A stretch of 64,000 bases of DNA, from NCBI RefSeq assembly GCF_040149665.1, contig NZ_JBEFLP010000002.1:310001-374000 (forward strand), read 5' to 3'. Shown here one piece after another: positions 54,205 through 61,433 of the stretch. The DNA is from Sulfitobacter sp. HNIBRBA3233. GTDB taxonomy: Bacteria > Pseudomonadota > Alphaproteobacteria > Rhodobacterales > Rhodobacteraceae. Numbering within the stretch: position 1 is the first letter of the stretch; each line of letters starts with the position of its first letter. The position numbers and the translations under genes are program-made. The notes beneath the pieces were generated by a model. That model did not search any database. It saw nothing but the letters and a program-made list of their open reading frames with translations, and was not told the DNA's origin.

Positions 54205-54413
54205 TCCGGTCAGAAGCTATCGTCTGCATGACGATGTAGATCAGGCAACCGCGGCGGTCGGCGGCTTCGTCCGCTGAGTGACCTCATCCAGGACTGAAAT
54301 CGGGCACCCGCAGCCAAGGACCGCTAGACCGACGGCTGCCACAGCGCCGCAAGTCTGCTTCGGACCAAAGGTGACAAATGCTGCAATCTGAACGCGTGCC
54401 GACCTTGATGCGA

Positions 54414-55592
54414 TCACGACGAGCCCGCCTTTCGGAAATCTACCCCGTAGCCTTCCTTGATGAATTTGAACGCAAGTGCGCATGGGACAACGCTTGCGAA
54501 GAGGATCATGCCCAGCCAGATCGGGCCTTGCGGCTGCCCGGTGGCATCTAGGATCGCGCCGGCTGCGGGGGGCGTGGCAAGCATGATGGCGTAGTAGATC
54601 GTAAAGAATACCCCCATGCCAAGAGCGCGGACCTCTGGCCGCAGGGCGAGACCGGCCAGCGCCATGATGACACCGGCGGGCGCCATCCCGACAAGCCCAA
54701 AGAGCAGGCTGGCCGCAAGACCGGCGCCGGGCAAGCTCAGCAACCAAAGGGCCATCACTGCCGCCGTCATACACACCGTCAGGACCAGATCGCGCCGGCC
54801 GTACCGATCCACGATCTGACCGCATAGCGCACCGGAGCCGATCATCAGCCAACTTCCGACGCTTATGACGCCCGCAGCGGCGATTGACGATTGTCCGAGG
54901 TTCTCAAGCACCTTCGGACCGAAGGACAGGTAGGTCACGTATCCCGCGTTAAAGACGCCCCAGGCGCTCGCGGCACAGAACACCAGACGCCATTCCAGCC
55001 GGGTCAGCCGCGCCGCACCGCCGGAGTTTGCGACCGGCAGGCCGGCCGGCGCACGATAAAAGATGAAGACCCCCACTGCTGCCAGCAGACAATAGACCGA
55101 GGCGATTTGAAACGGCGCCCGCCAGCCGTAAAGTTCGGACAGCCAGGCATGCCCCACTTGGCCCATCGCGATGCCGAAAGGCCAGGACATGACGAGGATG
55201 CTCATCGCGGTGGCGATCTCGCGGCCATCGAACCAGTCGGCGACCATCTTGGTGAAATAGAGATTGATGATGAGAAACCCGATACCCGCGATCACGCGTC
55301 CGGCCCCGATGCCGGCGCTGCCGTCCGCAACCGCAGAGATGAGCCCGCCGATAGCCAAGGCCATCAGCCCCAGAACCGCCATCTCGCGATCGGAAATCAG
55401 CCGCCCGAGGTATCCCGCCGGAAGTGCCAGGATCAGCCCCGGTGCCATGAACAGCCCGATCAGCAGGCCAAGGCTTGCGTAGTCCAGCCCGAAGGCCGCG
55501 ATCAGACCGTCGCCGACGGAGGCCAGTGTCTGGAACTGAAACCCCATCCCGATCCGGGCAAGAAACAGCAGGGCAAGGATGCGCCAGCGCAT
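54414..55592 (-). CDS. MFS transporter
   Basis: This 392-residue protein has twelve TM helices. Motif A-like GYLGRLISDRE lies in the loop after TM2 and a second copy GQIVDRYGRRD lies after TM8. The best start is ATG at 55592, which shares one nucleotide with the SnoaL stop (TAATG); a TTG three codons earlier is less likely. The coupling to a small SnoaL-like protein suggests joint handling of a small organic compound, but the substrate is unknown. A 210-bp gene-free interval separates its end from the LysR gene. Confidence 0.88.
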   Translation of the reverse strand: MRWRILALLFLARIGMGFQFQTLASVGDGLIAAFGLDYASLGLLIGLFMAPGLILALPAGYLGRLISDREMAVLGLMALAIGGLISAVADGSAGIGAGRVIAGIGFLIINLYFTKMVADWFDGREIATAMSILVMSWPFGIAMGQVGHAWLSELYGWRAPFQIASVYCLLAAVGVFIFYRAPAGLPVANSGGAARLTRLEWRLVFCAASAWGVFNAGYVTYLSFGPKVLENLGQSSIAAAGVISVGSWLMIGSGALCGQIVDRYGRRDLVLTVCMTAAVMALWLLSLPGAGLAASLLFGLVGMAPAGVIMALAGLALRPEVRALGMGVFFTIYYAIMLATPPAAGAILDATGQPQGPIWLGMILFASVVPCALAFKFIKEGYGVDFRKAGSS

Positions 55593-56005
55593 TACGCCCA
55601 ACCGAGCCCGCGCAGCGCCTGCACGTCGTTCCAGATCTTGGTCATATGGGCGATCTTGTCCCCGTCGAATTGCATGACATAGGCGTAGTCGGACATGACG
55701 GCCTTGCCGGTCGGTGCCACCGGTCCCCCGGGGCCCGTCTGCGTGCCGTGAAACTCGGCGGTTACCACGGCGGTGACGCGCGCCTCATCCATTGCGAAAG
55801 ACGTTAGCCTGTAGCGCCCGTCCTGCACTGGGGTCAGCAAGTCCTTCATCCACTCGCAATAGTCCGCAAGCGTCTTGGTCTCAGCGAGCGCGTCAGCCTG
55901 GCAGCTGAAAGTCGCGCCATCCGTGCACCAGTCTTGGCAGACATCCCATCCTTTGCCGGTTTCGCACGCATCAAAGAAAGCTTTTGCCGTATCGAACTGT
56001 GTCAT
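55592..56005 (-). CDS. SnoaL/NTF2-like protein
   Basis: This 137-residue protein of the cone-shaped SnoaL/NTF2 fold (AKAFFDACETGKGW, FSCQADALAETKTLADYCEWM, YAYVMQFDGDKIAHMTKIWND) is of the polyketide-cyclase-like group, whose members are often cyclases, isomerases or simple binding proteins. GGAG lies 8 nt before the ATG at 56005; an in-frame ATG five codons upstream lacks spacing. It is coupled by TAATG to the MFS gene. Confidence 0.85.
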   Translation of the reverse strand: MTQFDTAKAFFDACETGKGWDVCQDWCTDGATFSCQADALAETKTLADYCEWMKDLLTPVQDGRYRLTSFAMDEARVTAVVTAEFHGTQTGPGGPVAPTGKAVMSDYAYVMQFDGDKIAHMTKIWNDVQALRGLGWA

Positions 56006-56189
56006 CTGGGTTTTCTCCAAGCTTGTTTTCCAGAAGCAGCTTAAGAGGAAGTCAGAAAGGCCAAGTATCGTGCAGATGCTTTAATCTGCGAAGAAGTTGT
56101 GCAGTATCCCACTACAGCACTTGCTGGATTGCGTGCCGTGTCCACACTGCTCAAACTACATTTGAAAGAATTTCTACGAGGCGGCAGCC

Positions 56190-56996
56190 ATGTCAGCACA
56201 AGTCGAATTAAGCCCGCGGGAATTGGAAATCGCACAATCCTATGCAGGTGGCGCGACCTACCAAAAGATCGCAGAAACCCTCTGCATTGCGCCATCTACC
56301 GTGCGCACGCACCTCGCGACGATCTACAGAAAACTGGAGGTGTCCTCGAAACAGGAACTGGCAACGCGGCTGAGCGGCGAAGTGCCAGAACCTCGCAACC
56401 AGTCCGAAATGACAGCAGTCATCTCGGAGCTGGCGCTGAGCCTCGAAGAAGCGATCAGCCGTGAAAAAGCACTTAGCGAGGTGCTGCGGATTATTGGCGC
56501 AGCAAAAGGCAATCTGGACGCCGTGATGCCCCTGATCCTGGGCCATGCGCTCGAATTATGTGACGCGGAATACGGCATCCTTTTCGAGTACGGGCAGAAC
56601 GGAAAATTCCATGCGACATTCACGCTCGGGATTCCGTCGGATTTCAAGACATGGTTCGAAGACAAGGGCTGGTTCGCTGTGAGCCCTGAAACAGGGCTCG
56701 GCCGGATGGATGCCCAACGTGAAGTCATCAACATATTCGACGTCAAATCGGAGGCTATCTACAAGACCAACGATCCCCTGCGCCATGCAACCGCCGATCT
56801 GGGTGGTGCACGATCCTTCGTCGCCATACCGATGCTGGCCGCTGACGATCTGGTCGGCGCGTTTGCTCTGTACCGACAGACCGTCCGTCCATTCTCAGAT
56901 GATGCCACCAGACTGGCGCAGCTGTTTGCCGCACAAAGCGTGATCGCGCTGGAGAACGCGCGGATGATCAAAACCATGCAAGACGCGAAAGCTTGA
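56190..56996 (+). CDS. LuxR-HTH plus GAF protein, possibly truncated
   Basis: This 268-residue protein has an N-terminal LuxR HTH (about 6-58; LSPRELEIAQSYAGGATYQKIAETLCIAPSTVRTHL, read in two helices) and a GAF domain (about 95-262; CDAEYGILFEYGQNGKFHATFTLGIP, GLGRMDAQREVIN, RSFVAIPMLAADDLVGAFALYR). The usual order in such proteins is sensor then HTH, and GAF domains generally feed a downstream output. Here the protein ends right after the GAF linker helix (LENARMIKTMQDAKA), which suggests loss of a C-terminal cyclase or kinase domain, though the stop is clean. Confidence 0.82.
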   Translation: MSAQVELSPRELEIAQSYAGGATYQKIAETLCIAPSTVRTHLATIYRKLEVSSKQELATRLSGEVPEPRNQSEMTAVISELALSLEEAISREKALSEVLRIIGAAKGNLDAVMPLILGHALELCDAEYGILFEYGQNGKFHATFTLGIPSDFKTWFEDKGWFAVSPETGLGRMDAQREVINIFDVKSEAIYKTNDPLRHATADLGGARSFVAIPMLAADDLVGAFALYRQTVRPFSDDATRLAQLFAAQSVIALENARMIKTMQDAKA

Positions 56997-57529
56997 CGCA
57001 GAAATCCCCGCGGCTTCAACAAGCCGAGCGACCCTGCCAGGCTTGCTGCCTTACTGGATGGAACAGGACCTTGCGAAAGCGGCCATCGATGCCAGCTGAG
57101 CGAATTGTCTGCAGAGCGGGTTTTAATTCTATTTCTTTGAAGCGAGAATCCTGCGGTCGCAGCAATTGCGAATAGCTTGCTCGGAAAGGCGCTCGCGGCC
57201 ATATCAAACGCCACTCTCTGCGTGTGGAGCGTCCTGATTTCCGCAGAATCGGCGGCAGGTGGTCGCTCGCTCGGGGCGCGGGAACACCCTTGAGCTGCTG
57301 CGGAAGTACAGGTTGAACTCAGATCCCGCTGAGCTGATTTGGGCGGATAGACCTAAGCCGCCAACGGGATGCCGGTGTCAAGCGTAGGTCGGTCTACGCA
57401 TCGATACAGGTCTTGTATGCTTTCGTACATGAGCCTTATTCCCATAGCACCTTCTGCCAACCCTCTGCTCCATATCTTCGGAACAGCAATTGGGCGATCT
57501 TTCCTCTCGGGACACGCAGAGAGGTCAAG
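56997..57529. other. 533-bp gene-free interval
   Basis: Between the LuxR-GAF gene and the CsgG-like operon. Short frames exist on both strands but none has a recognisable motif, start context or composition. The promoter of the CsgG-like operon should lie at the right end; AGAGG before 57530 is its ribosome-binding site. It may contain the decayed output domain of the LuxR-GAF gene, but I could not read one. Confidence 0.45.
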
Positions 57530-58417
57530 ATGTTTTCCAAACGTTACAGTCAAATTTCTCGCCGCCGGATAGCGTATACAGCATTGATGGCTCTATCGGT
57601 TGGTGCGTGTTCGCCGAACATTCACTCGAATTCCGAGACAAAGCCGCTGCTGGGGCCTCCTGTTAGCAACAACGCTACTCCCTATTCCGTTTGTCTGGAT
57701 GAGCTGGCGAAGAACCCCGGCCTTCACCGGCCAACAGTCGCGGTTGGCAATATCGCGGACAAGACCGGCAAGCGGGCATACGACTCTGTCAACGATAGCA
57801 CGGAAGTAACGCAAGGCGCTTCCGAGATGGTCATCAGCGCGTTCTTCAAGACGCGCCAGGTCAACCTCGCAGAGCGGCTCGACCCGCGGATCGCTCTTTC
57901 CGAAGAGCAGCTCGTCCAGTCGAAGCTGATCAAGAAACCTGCCGGCGAGGCAAATATCGCCCCCGCGCATTTCATCGTCCTCGGGGCAGTGACGGAACTG
58001 AACTATAACATTCAATCTAGTGGCGAGCGGCTGTTCGTGGCGGGCATTGGCGGCAGCAAGCGTGCTGCGGTCATAAACGTGGGGCTCGATTTACGTCTCG
58101 TGGATACGAGAAGCCTCGGCACGGTTTATGTCACAAGCCTGCAAAAGCAGATTGTTGGCGTCGAATATGAGGCGGGCATCTTCCGCTTCTTCGGCGACCA
58201 ATTCGTAGAATTCGACTCCGGCAAGGTTCGCAATGAACCGTTGCAACTCGGAGTGCGATCGGTGGTGGAACTGGCGGTCTACCAGATCCTCACCGAAGGG
58301 CTCGGTTTGCCAGCAAACAGTCATGAAGGCTGCGAACCGGGAGGGGAATACCCCGAACAACCAGACCAACAAAACCAACCAAACCAATCCAACTCAGATG
58401 AGGAAACCAAACCATGA
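57530..58417 (+). CDS. CsgG/HfaB-family outer-membrane secretion lipoprotein
   Basis: This 295-residue protein has a lipoprotein signal with C27 (ALSVGACSPN) and the CsgG/HfaB core. TVAVGNIADKTGKR, GASEMVISAFFKTRQVNLAER, FIVLGAVTELNYNIQ and KRAAVINVGLDLRLVDTRSLGTVYVTSLQKQIVGVEYEAG form the barrel and lateral helices of the nonameric amyloid/adhesin export pore. HfaB exports the holdfast anchor proteins of Caulobacter. The C-terminus has an acidic Gln/Asn-rich tail (PEQPDQQNQPNQSN). The ATG at 57530 is family-like; the frame is open from 57413. It overlaps the next gene by ATGA at 58414-58417. Confidence 0.88.
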   Translation: MFSKRYSQISRRRIAYTALMALSVGACSPNIHSNSETKPLLGPPVSNNATPYSVCLDELAKNPGLHRPTVAVGNIADKTGKRAYDSVNDSTEVTQGASEMVISAFFKTRQVNLAERLDPRIALSEEQLVQSKLIKKPAGEANIAPAHFIVLGAVTELNYNIQSSGERLFVAGIGGSKRAAVINVGLDLRLVDTRSLGTVYVTSLQKQIVGVEYEAGIFRFFGDQFVEFDSGKVRNEPLQLGVRSVVELAVYQILTEGLGLPANSHEGCEPGGEYPEQPDQQNQPNQSNSDEETKP

Positions 58418-59130
58418 AAATCCAAAAAATCGCTGTCTCCGCAATCGCCATCTTCGCCGCGGCACCTGCCATGGCATTTGATACCGTGACCTGGAACTGG
58501 AACGCCGATGTCGTCTCGTCGGTCACAACCGGCGCCGTCAGCGATGTCTCTGTGGCGCCTACCGGGCTCGAGCAGGTTGAATCCGAGCAGACCACGCTCG
58601 GTGACTTTGCGGCGACCAGCACGTCGAACCTGATCACCAACGACGTGGTGAACCTCTCTGGCCTCGCTCTTGACGATGTGGTCGCCGTGGAAACCACATC
58701 CACCTCGCTCGGCAACAGCGCCGCGCTTACATCCGATGTGTCCATGCAGTTCGACATGAACCAGACCTACGGCGGTGTTGATCTGGCCCTCGGCACCGGG
58801 CTGACCGGGACGATCGCCGATGTATCGCTCCCCGGCATTCTGGCCGCGACTTCGATCACAACCGGTGTCGTGAACGGAACGGTCGACAGTGGCGCAACAG
58901 CGATTGCCAACAATCTGACCGCAGATCTGGTCACCACATCGGGCTCGGATGCTTTCCTGATCGGAAACAACATCCAGAACGCCTATGCAGTGGCGACGGC
59001 AAGCTCGTTGGTTGATGGCGTCATCTTTAACGACGTCAACGGTCTGGGCACGCTGGTTGATCCGGCTGTCTCTTCGGTCTCCACCGCTCTGGGCAACAAC
59101 CTCGGTGTGACAATCGACGGGATCAACTGA
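58414..59130 (+). CDS. Exported Thr/Ser/Asn-rich protein, probable CsgG/HfaB client
   Basis: This 238-residue protein has a signal peptide ending APAMA and a mature part rich in Thr, Ser, Asn, Val and Gly with no cysteine. Repeating short strands such as VSVAPTGLEQVESEQTTLG, LDDVVAVETTSTSLGNSAAL and VVNGTVDSGATAIANNL look beta-helical. This fits a surface adhesin or fibre subunit secreted through the neighbouring CsgG/HfaB-like pore, comparable in place to HfaD of Caulobacter, though no clear family motif is seen. It is translationally coupled to the pore gene by ATGA. Confidence 0.75.
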   Translation: MKIQKIAVSAIAIFAAAPAMAFDTVTWNWNADVVSSVTTGAVSDVSVAPTGLEQVESEQTTLGDFAATSTSNLITNDVVNLSGLALDDVVAVETTSTSLGNSAALTSDVSMQFDMNQTYGGVDLALGTGLTGTIADVSLPGILAATSITTGVVNGTVDSGATAIANNLTADLVTTSGSDAFLIGNNIQNAYAVATASSLVDGVIFNDVNGLGTLVDPAVSSVSTALGNNLGVTIDGIN

Positions 59131-59203
59131 TCAGAAAACGCATCTGCTTCTTCTGCCTCTCACGATGTCCCTCCAAATCGAACGGCAAGAACAGATGCGT
59201 CCC

Positions 59204-59236
59204 GCGGTCCGGGGACGCCCCCCACCCCCGGACCGC
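59204..59236 (+). terminator. Hairpin between the two exported-protein genes
   Basis: GCGGTCCGGGG (59204-59214) pairs with CCCCGGACCGC (59226-59236) in a perfect 11-bp stem. An outer 9-bp inverted repeat (59138-59146 with 59192-59200) precedes it. It lies between the 58414 and 59264 genes and could attenuate expression of the second. Confidence 0.6.
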
Positions 59237-59263
59237 CCCAATTATCGGTAAACGGAGATGAAG

Positions 59264-59659
59264 ATGAAAAAGATGTTCGCGCTAAGCATTTTCCTTGCGC
59301 TTCCGCTCGATGTCCTCGCTGGCGAAACGACATTCGTCACCGGTTCGCGGCCGTGGAATTTCTCTCCGCGCAGCCGAGAGAGCCATATCACGATGCATAT
59401 GCGTGGCCCGGAAGGATTGAGAGCACCCCAGAGTGGCGCTGCTGTCCCGGGCGGCGCGGGTGGGCTCGGCTACGTTTCCAACTCTTATGCAATCGGGAAC
59501 TGGGTTCAGGTGGATATGGTGCTCGGTGATGGGTCGGAAGGTCTGATCATGATCGAGAACGACCAGACGAACAACGGCGACCAGCAATCCGTTTCGGATA
59601 TCCTGGGCGAGCTGATTGAAACCTATCAGGCCGACGATCAGGCAAACCACTCGCAATAG
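59264..59659 (+). CDS. Exported HfaA/curlin-like small protein
   Basis: This 131-residue protein has a signal peptide ending DVLA. The mature part has an SPRSRES segment and a core IGNWVQVDMVLGDGSEGLIMIENDQTNNGD, whose polar N/Q/G repeats recall HfaA and curli-type minor subunits. GGAG at 59254-59257 is best spaced (6 nt) for the ATG at 59264, though an ATG at 59258 is in frame. With the pore and the 58414 protein it forms a three-gene adhesin/amyloid-like export unit; terminators flank it. Confidence 0.72.
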   Translation: MKKMFALSIFLALPLDVLAGETTFVTGSRPWNFSPRSRESHITMHMRGPEGLRAPQSGAAVPGGAGGLGYVSNSYAIGNWVQVDMVLGDGSEGLIMIENDQTNNGDQQSVSDILGELIETYQADDQANHSQ

Positions 59660-59730
59660 AAAATGCGTTGTCGCCGTGCAGCTTGGCTAGCGTGCCATTC
59701 CAAGCAGAGGCGGAACGACTGGCAGCAGGG

Positions 59731-59752
59731 GGGGGCGGCGATCCGCGCCCCC
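59731..59752 (+). terminator. Terminator candidate after the exported-protein gene
   Basis: GGGGGCG (59731-59737) pairs with CGCCCCC (59746-59752) around an 8-nt loop, followed by TTTG. It ends the CsgG-like operon about 75 bp after the last stop. The rest of the 313-bp interval to 59973 shows no supportable gene. Confidence 0.55.
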
Positions 59753-59972
59753 TTTGTGCGTTCTCTCCCCAAAGGCTGCGCAGCGGGGCTTCCCGCCAGA
59801 CGGCATTCAGCAAAACGCCGCGCGGCAGATTTTCAGTCTGCGTCCACGAACGGGCTTTGGGATTTAACTCAGGTTTGGTGCTGGAAAGATCATCGTGCGC
59901 GGATGTCCGCACCGGTGTCACTGCAAACCGTTTCTCGCGCCGGGCGCTGATATTCCGCTCGCGCGGGTTGGC

Positions 59973-60608
59973 TCAAAGAAAATTCTTGTCGCGCGCGATC
60001 ATGGCAGCATGGGTGCGATTGCGGGCGTTCAGCTTCCGGCTCAGCGTTTTGACGTGAAGCTTGATCGTGACTTCCTGCAGGTCGAGTTCGCGCGCGATTT
60101 CCTTGTTGGATTTGCCTGCCGCAATTCCGCGCAGAACCTCTGTCTCGCGCTGGCTGAGATCGCCTGCGACCTTGTCTTCCTGCCGGAGGAAATCATAGGG
60201 GACGAACACCCCGCCTGCGATCATGAAGCGCAGCGAAGACGCCATGGACCGCGAGGCCATCGTCTTGGGAATAAAGCCCGCCGCTCCGGACGCGATGGCC
60301 TCTTCCGCGATGCGGCGCGACGCGTCGCCCGACATCAGCGCCACGGGGCGGCCTTGGTTCGCTTCTATCATCCGCGCAACGCCATCGAGGCCGTTCATCC
60401 CCGGCATCTTGTAGTCGAGCAGGACCAGATCGAAATCGCCCGCGCTTGCGACCGCGTCCAGCGCGTCGTCCAGTGACGCAACTGTCGTGACCCGAAAATC
60501 GTCTTCCTGCTTCAGCAACGCGGCAAGGGATTCCCGGACCAGATCGTGGTCGTCGGCAATCAAAAGGCGTAGTTCGGGAGGTTGCACAGCTGTTGCGCGT
60601 TCTTCCAT
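59973..60608 (-). CDS. LuxR-type response regulator
   Basis: This 211-residue protein has a receiver domain (about 13-125; acidic LLIADDHDLVRESLA, phospho-acceptor D65 in LVLLDYKMPGMNG, Lys in GFIPKTM) and a LuxR HTH (about 148-205; LSQRETEVLRGIAAGKSNKEIAREL, VTIKLHVKTLSRKL). It is divergent from the module copy B genes across 264 bp that hold two inverted repeats, so it is the likely partner of that hybrid kinase and may control both the module and the CsgG/HfaB-like operon it is convergent with. ATG 60608 is preferred over a TTG 21 codons earlier. Confidence 0.9.
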   Translation of the reverse strand: MEERATAVQPPELRLLIADDHDLVRESLAALLKQEDDFRVTTVASLDDALDAVASAGDFDLVLLDYKMPGMNGLDGVARMIEANQGRPVALMSGDASRRIAEEAIASGAAGFIPKTMASRSMASSLRFMIAGGVFVPYDFLRQEDKVAGDLSQRETEVLRGIAAGKSNKEIARELDLQEVTIKLHVKTLSRKLNARNRTHAAMIARDKNFL

Positions 60609-60738
60609 GGTCGAGTGCCTTTCCGAAGTTGAATCAGGCTCATTTTCCCTATCCACGGCCAGTCTTGGCAAGACGGAGTGGGGCCTGATTTTTGTGATAG
60701 TATAAAAGAGGGAAAATTCAGCAATGTCACGGGCCCGG

Positions 60739-60759
60739 ACGGATCGTTCGATGATCCGT
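60739..60759. promoter_or_regulatory. Inverted repeat in the divergent regulatory region (ACGGATC-N7-GATCCGT)
   Basis: A 7-bp inverted repeat with a 7-nt spacer, centred about 140 bp upstream of the response-regulator ATG and 125 bp upstream of the module copy B ATG. A second repeat, GACTAT-N8-ATAGTC (60771-60790), follows 11 bp later. Dyads of this size fit NarL/LuxR-type regulator sites. Confidence 0.45.
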
Positions 60760-60872
60760 TCGCTTTGGGCGACTATCCCAAAGTATAGTCCTGTATTCCA
60801 ATGCTACGCTGACGGGAGCGTCGGCACATGCGATGGTTCTCTTGCACGTTCGTCTTATACCGGAGAATTCAT

Positions 60873-61385
60873 ATGACACTTGCACGACACCTGTTTGCCC
60901 TGACGCTTGCAGTCGGGTTGCCCTTTGGCCCTGCGACTGCAGAAGAACTCCCAGCCCCCACGGGCGACATTCTGTTGACGGTGTCTGGCAACGTGCCGGT
61001 CACCAATGTCGGCGACACGGCCCAGTTCGACATGGCCCTTTTGCAGTCTCTGGATGCTGTCAGCTTTACGACGACCACACCCTGGACGGTCGGGGAGCAG
61101 AACTTCACCGGCGTGTCCCTGAAGGATCTGCTCGACCGGCTCGAGGTGAGCGAAGGCACGCTGTCGGCCAAGGCAATCAACGATTACGGTGTCGATATCC
61201 CCATATCTGACGCGGTCGAGGGCGGTCCGATCATCGCCTACATGCAAGGCGGCAAAGAGATGTCGGTGCGCGACAACGGACCGCTCTGGATCGTCTACCC
61301 CTATGATCTGAACCAAGACTATCAGGCAGAGGTGATTTATTCCCGTAGCATCTGGCAACTCGACCGTCTCGAGGTGTCGGAATAA
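60873..61385 (+). CDS. Exported sulfite-oxidase-fold-like protein without cofactor cysteine (module copy B)
   Basis: This 170-residue protein has a signal peptide ending GPATA. It shares the molybdopterin-binding-fold features of copy A: FTGVSLKDLLDRL, AINDYGVDIP and MSVRDNGPLWIVYP (130-143), then RSIWQLDRLEV. It contains no cysteine, so it lacks the metal-cofactor ligand of true sulfite-oxidase-type enzymes. A binding or sensory role is inferred from its position 48 bp before a hybrid sensor kinase. GGAG precedes the ATG at 60873 by about 8 nt. An in-frame ATG at 60828 lacks a signal-peptide-like start. Confidence 0.78.
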   Translation: MTLARHLFALTLAVGLPFGPATAEELPAPTGDILLTVSGNVPVTNVGDTAQFDMALLQSLDAVSFTTTTPWTVGEQNFTGVSLKDLLDRLEVSEGTLSAKAINDYGVDIPISDAVEGGPIIAYMQGGKEMSVRDNGPLWIVYPYDLNQDYQAEVIYSRSIWQLDRLEVSE

Positions 61386-61433
61386 ACTGCGTTGAAAGGC
61401 GTAGTGTACATGCATGACGGTCAGGACCGGTAA

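Noticed and set aside
57016..57553. Short minus-strand frames in the interval before the CsgG-like gene
   Set aside because: No start context, motif or compositional support; likely chance frames.
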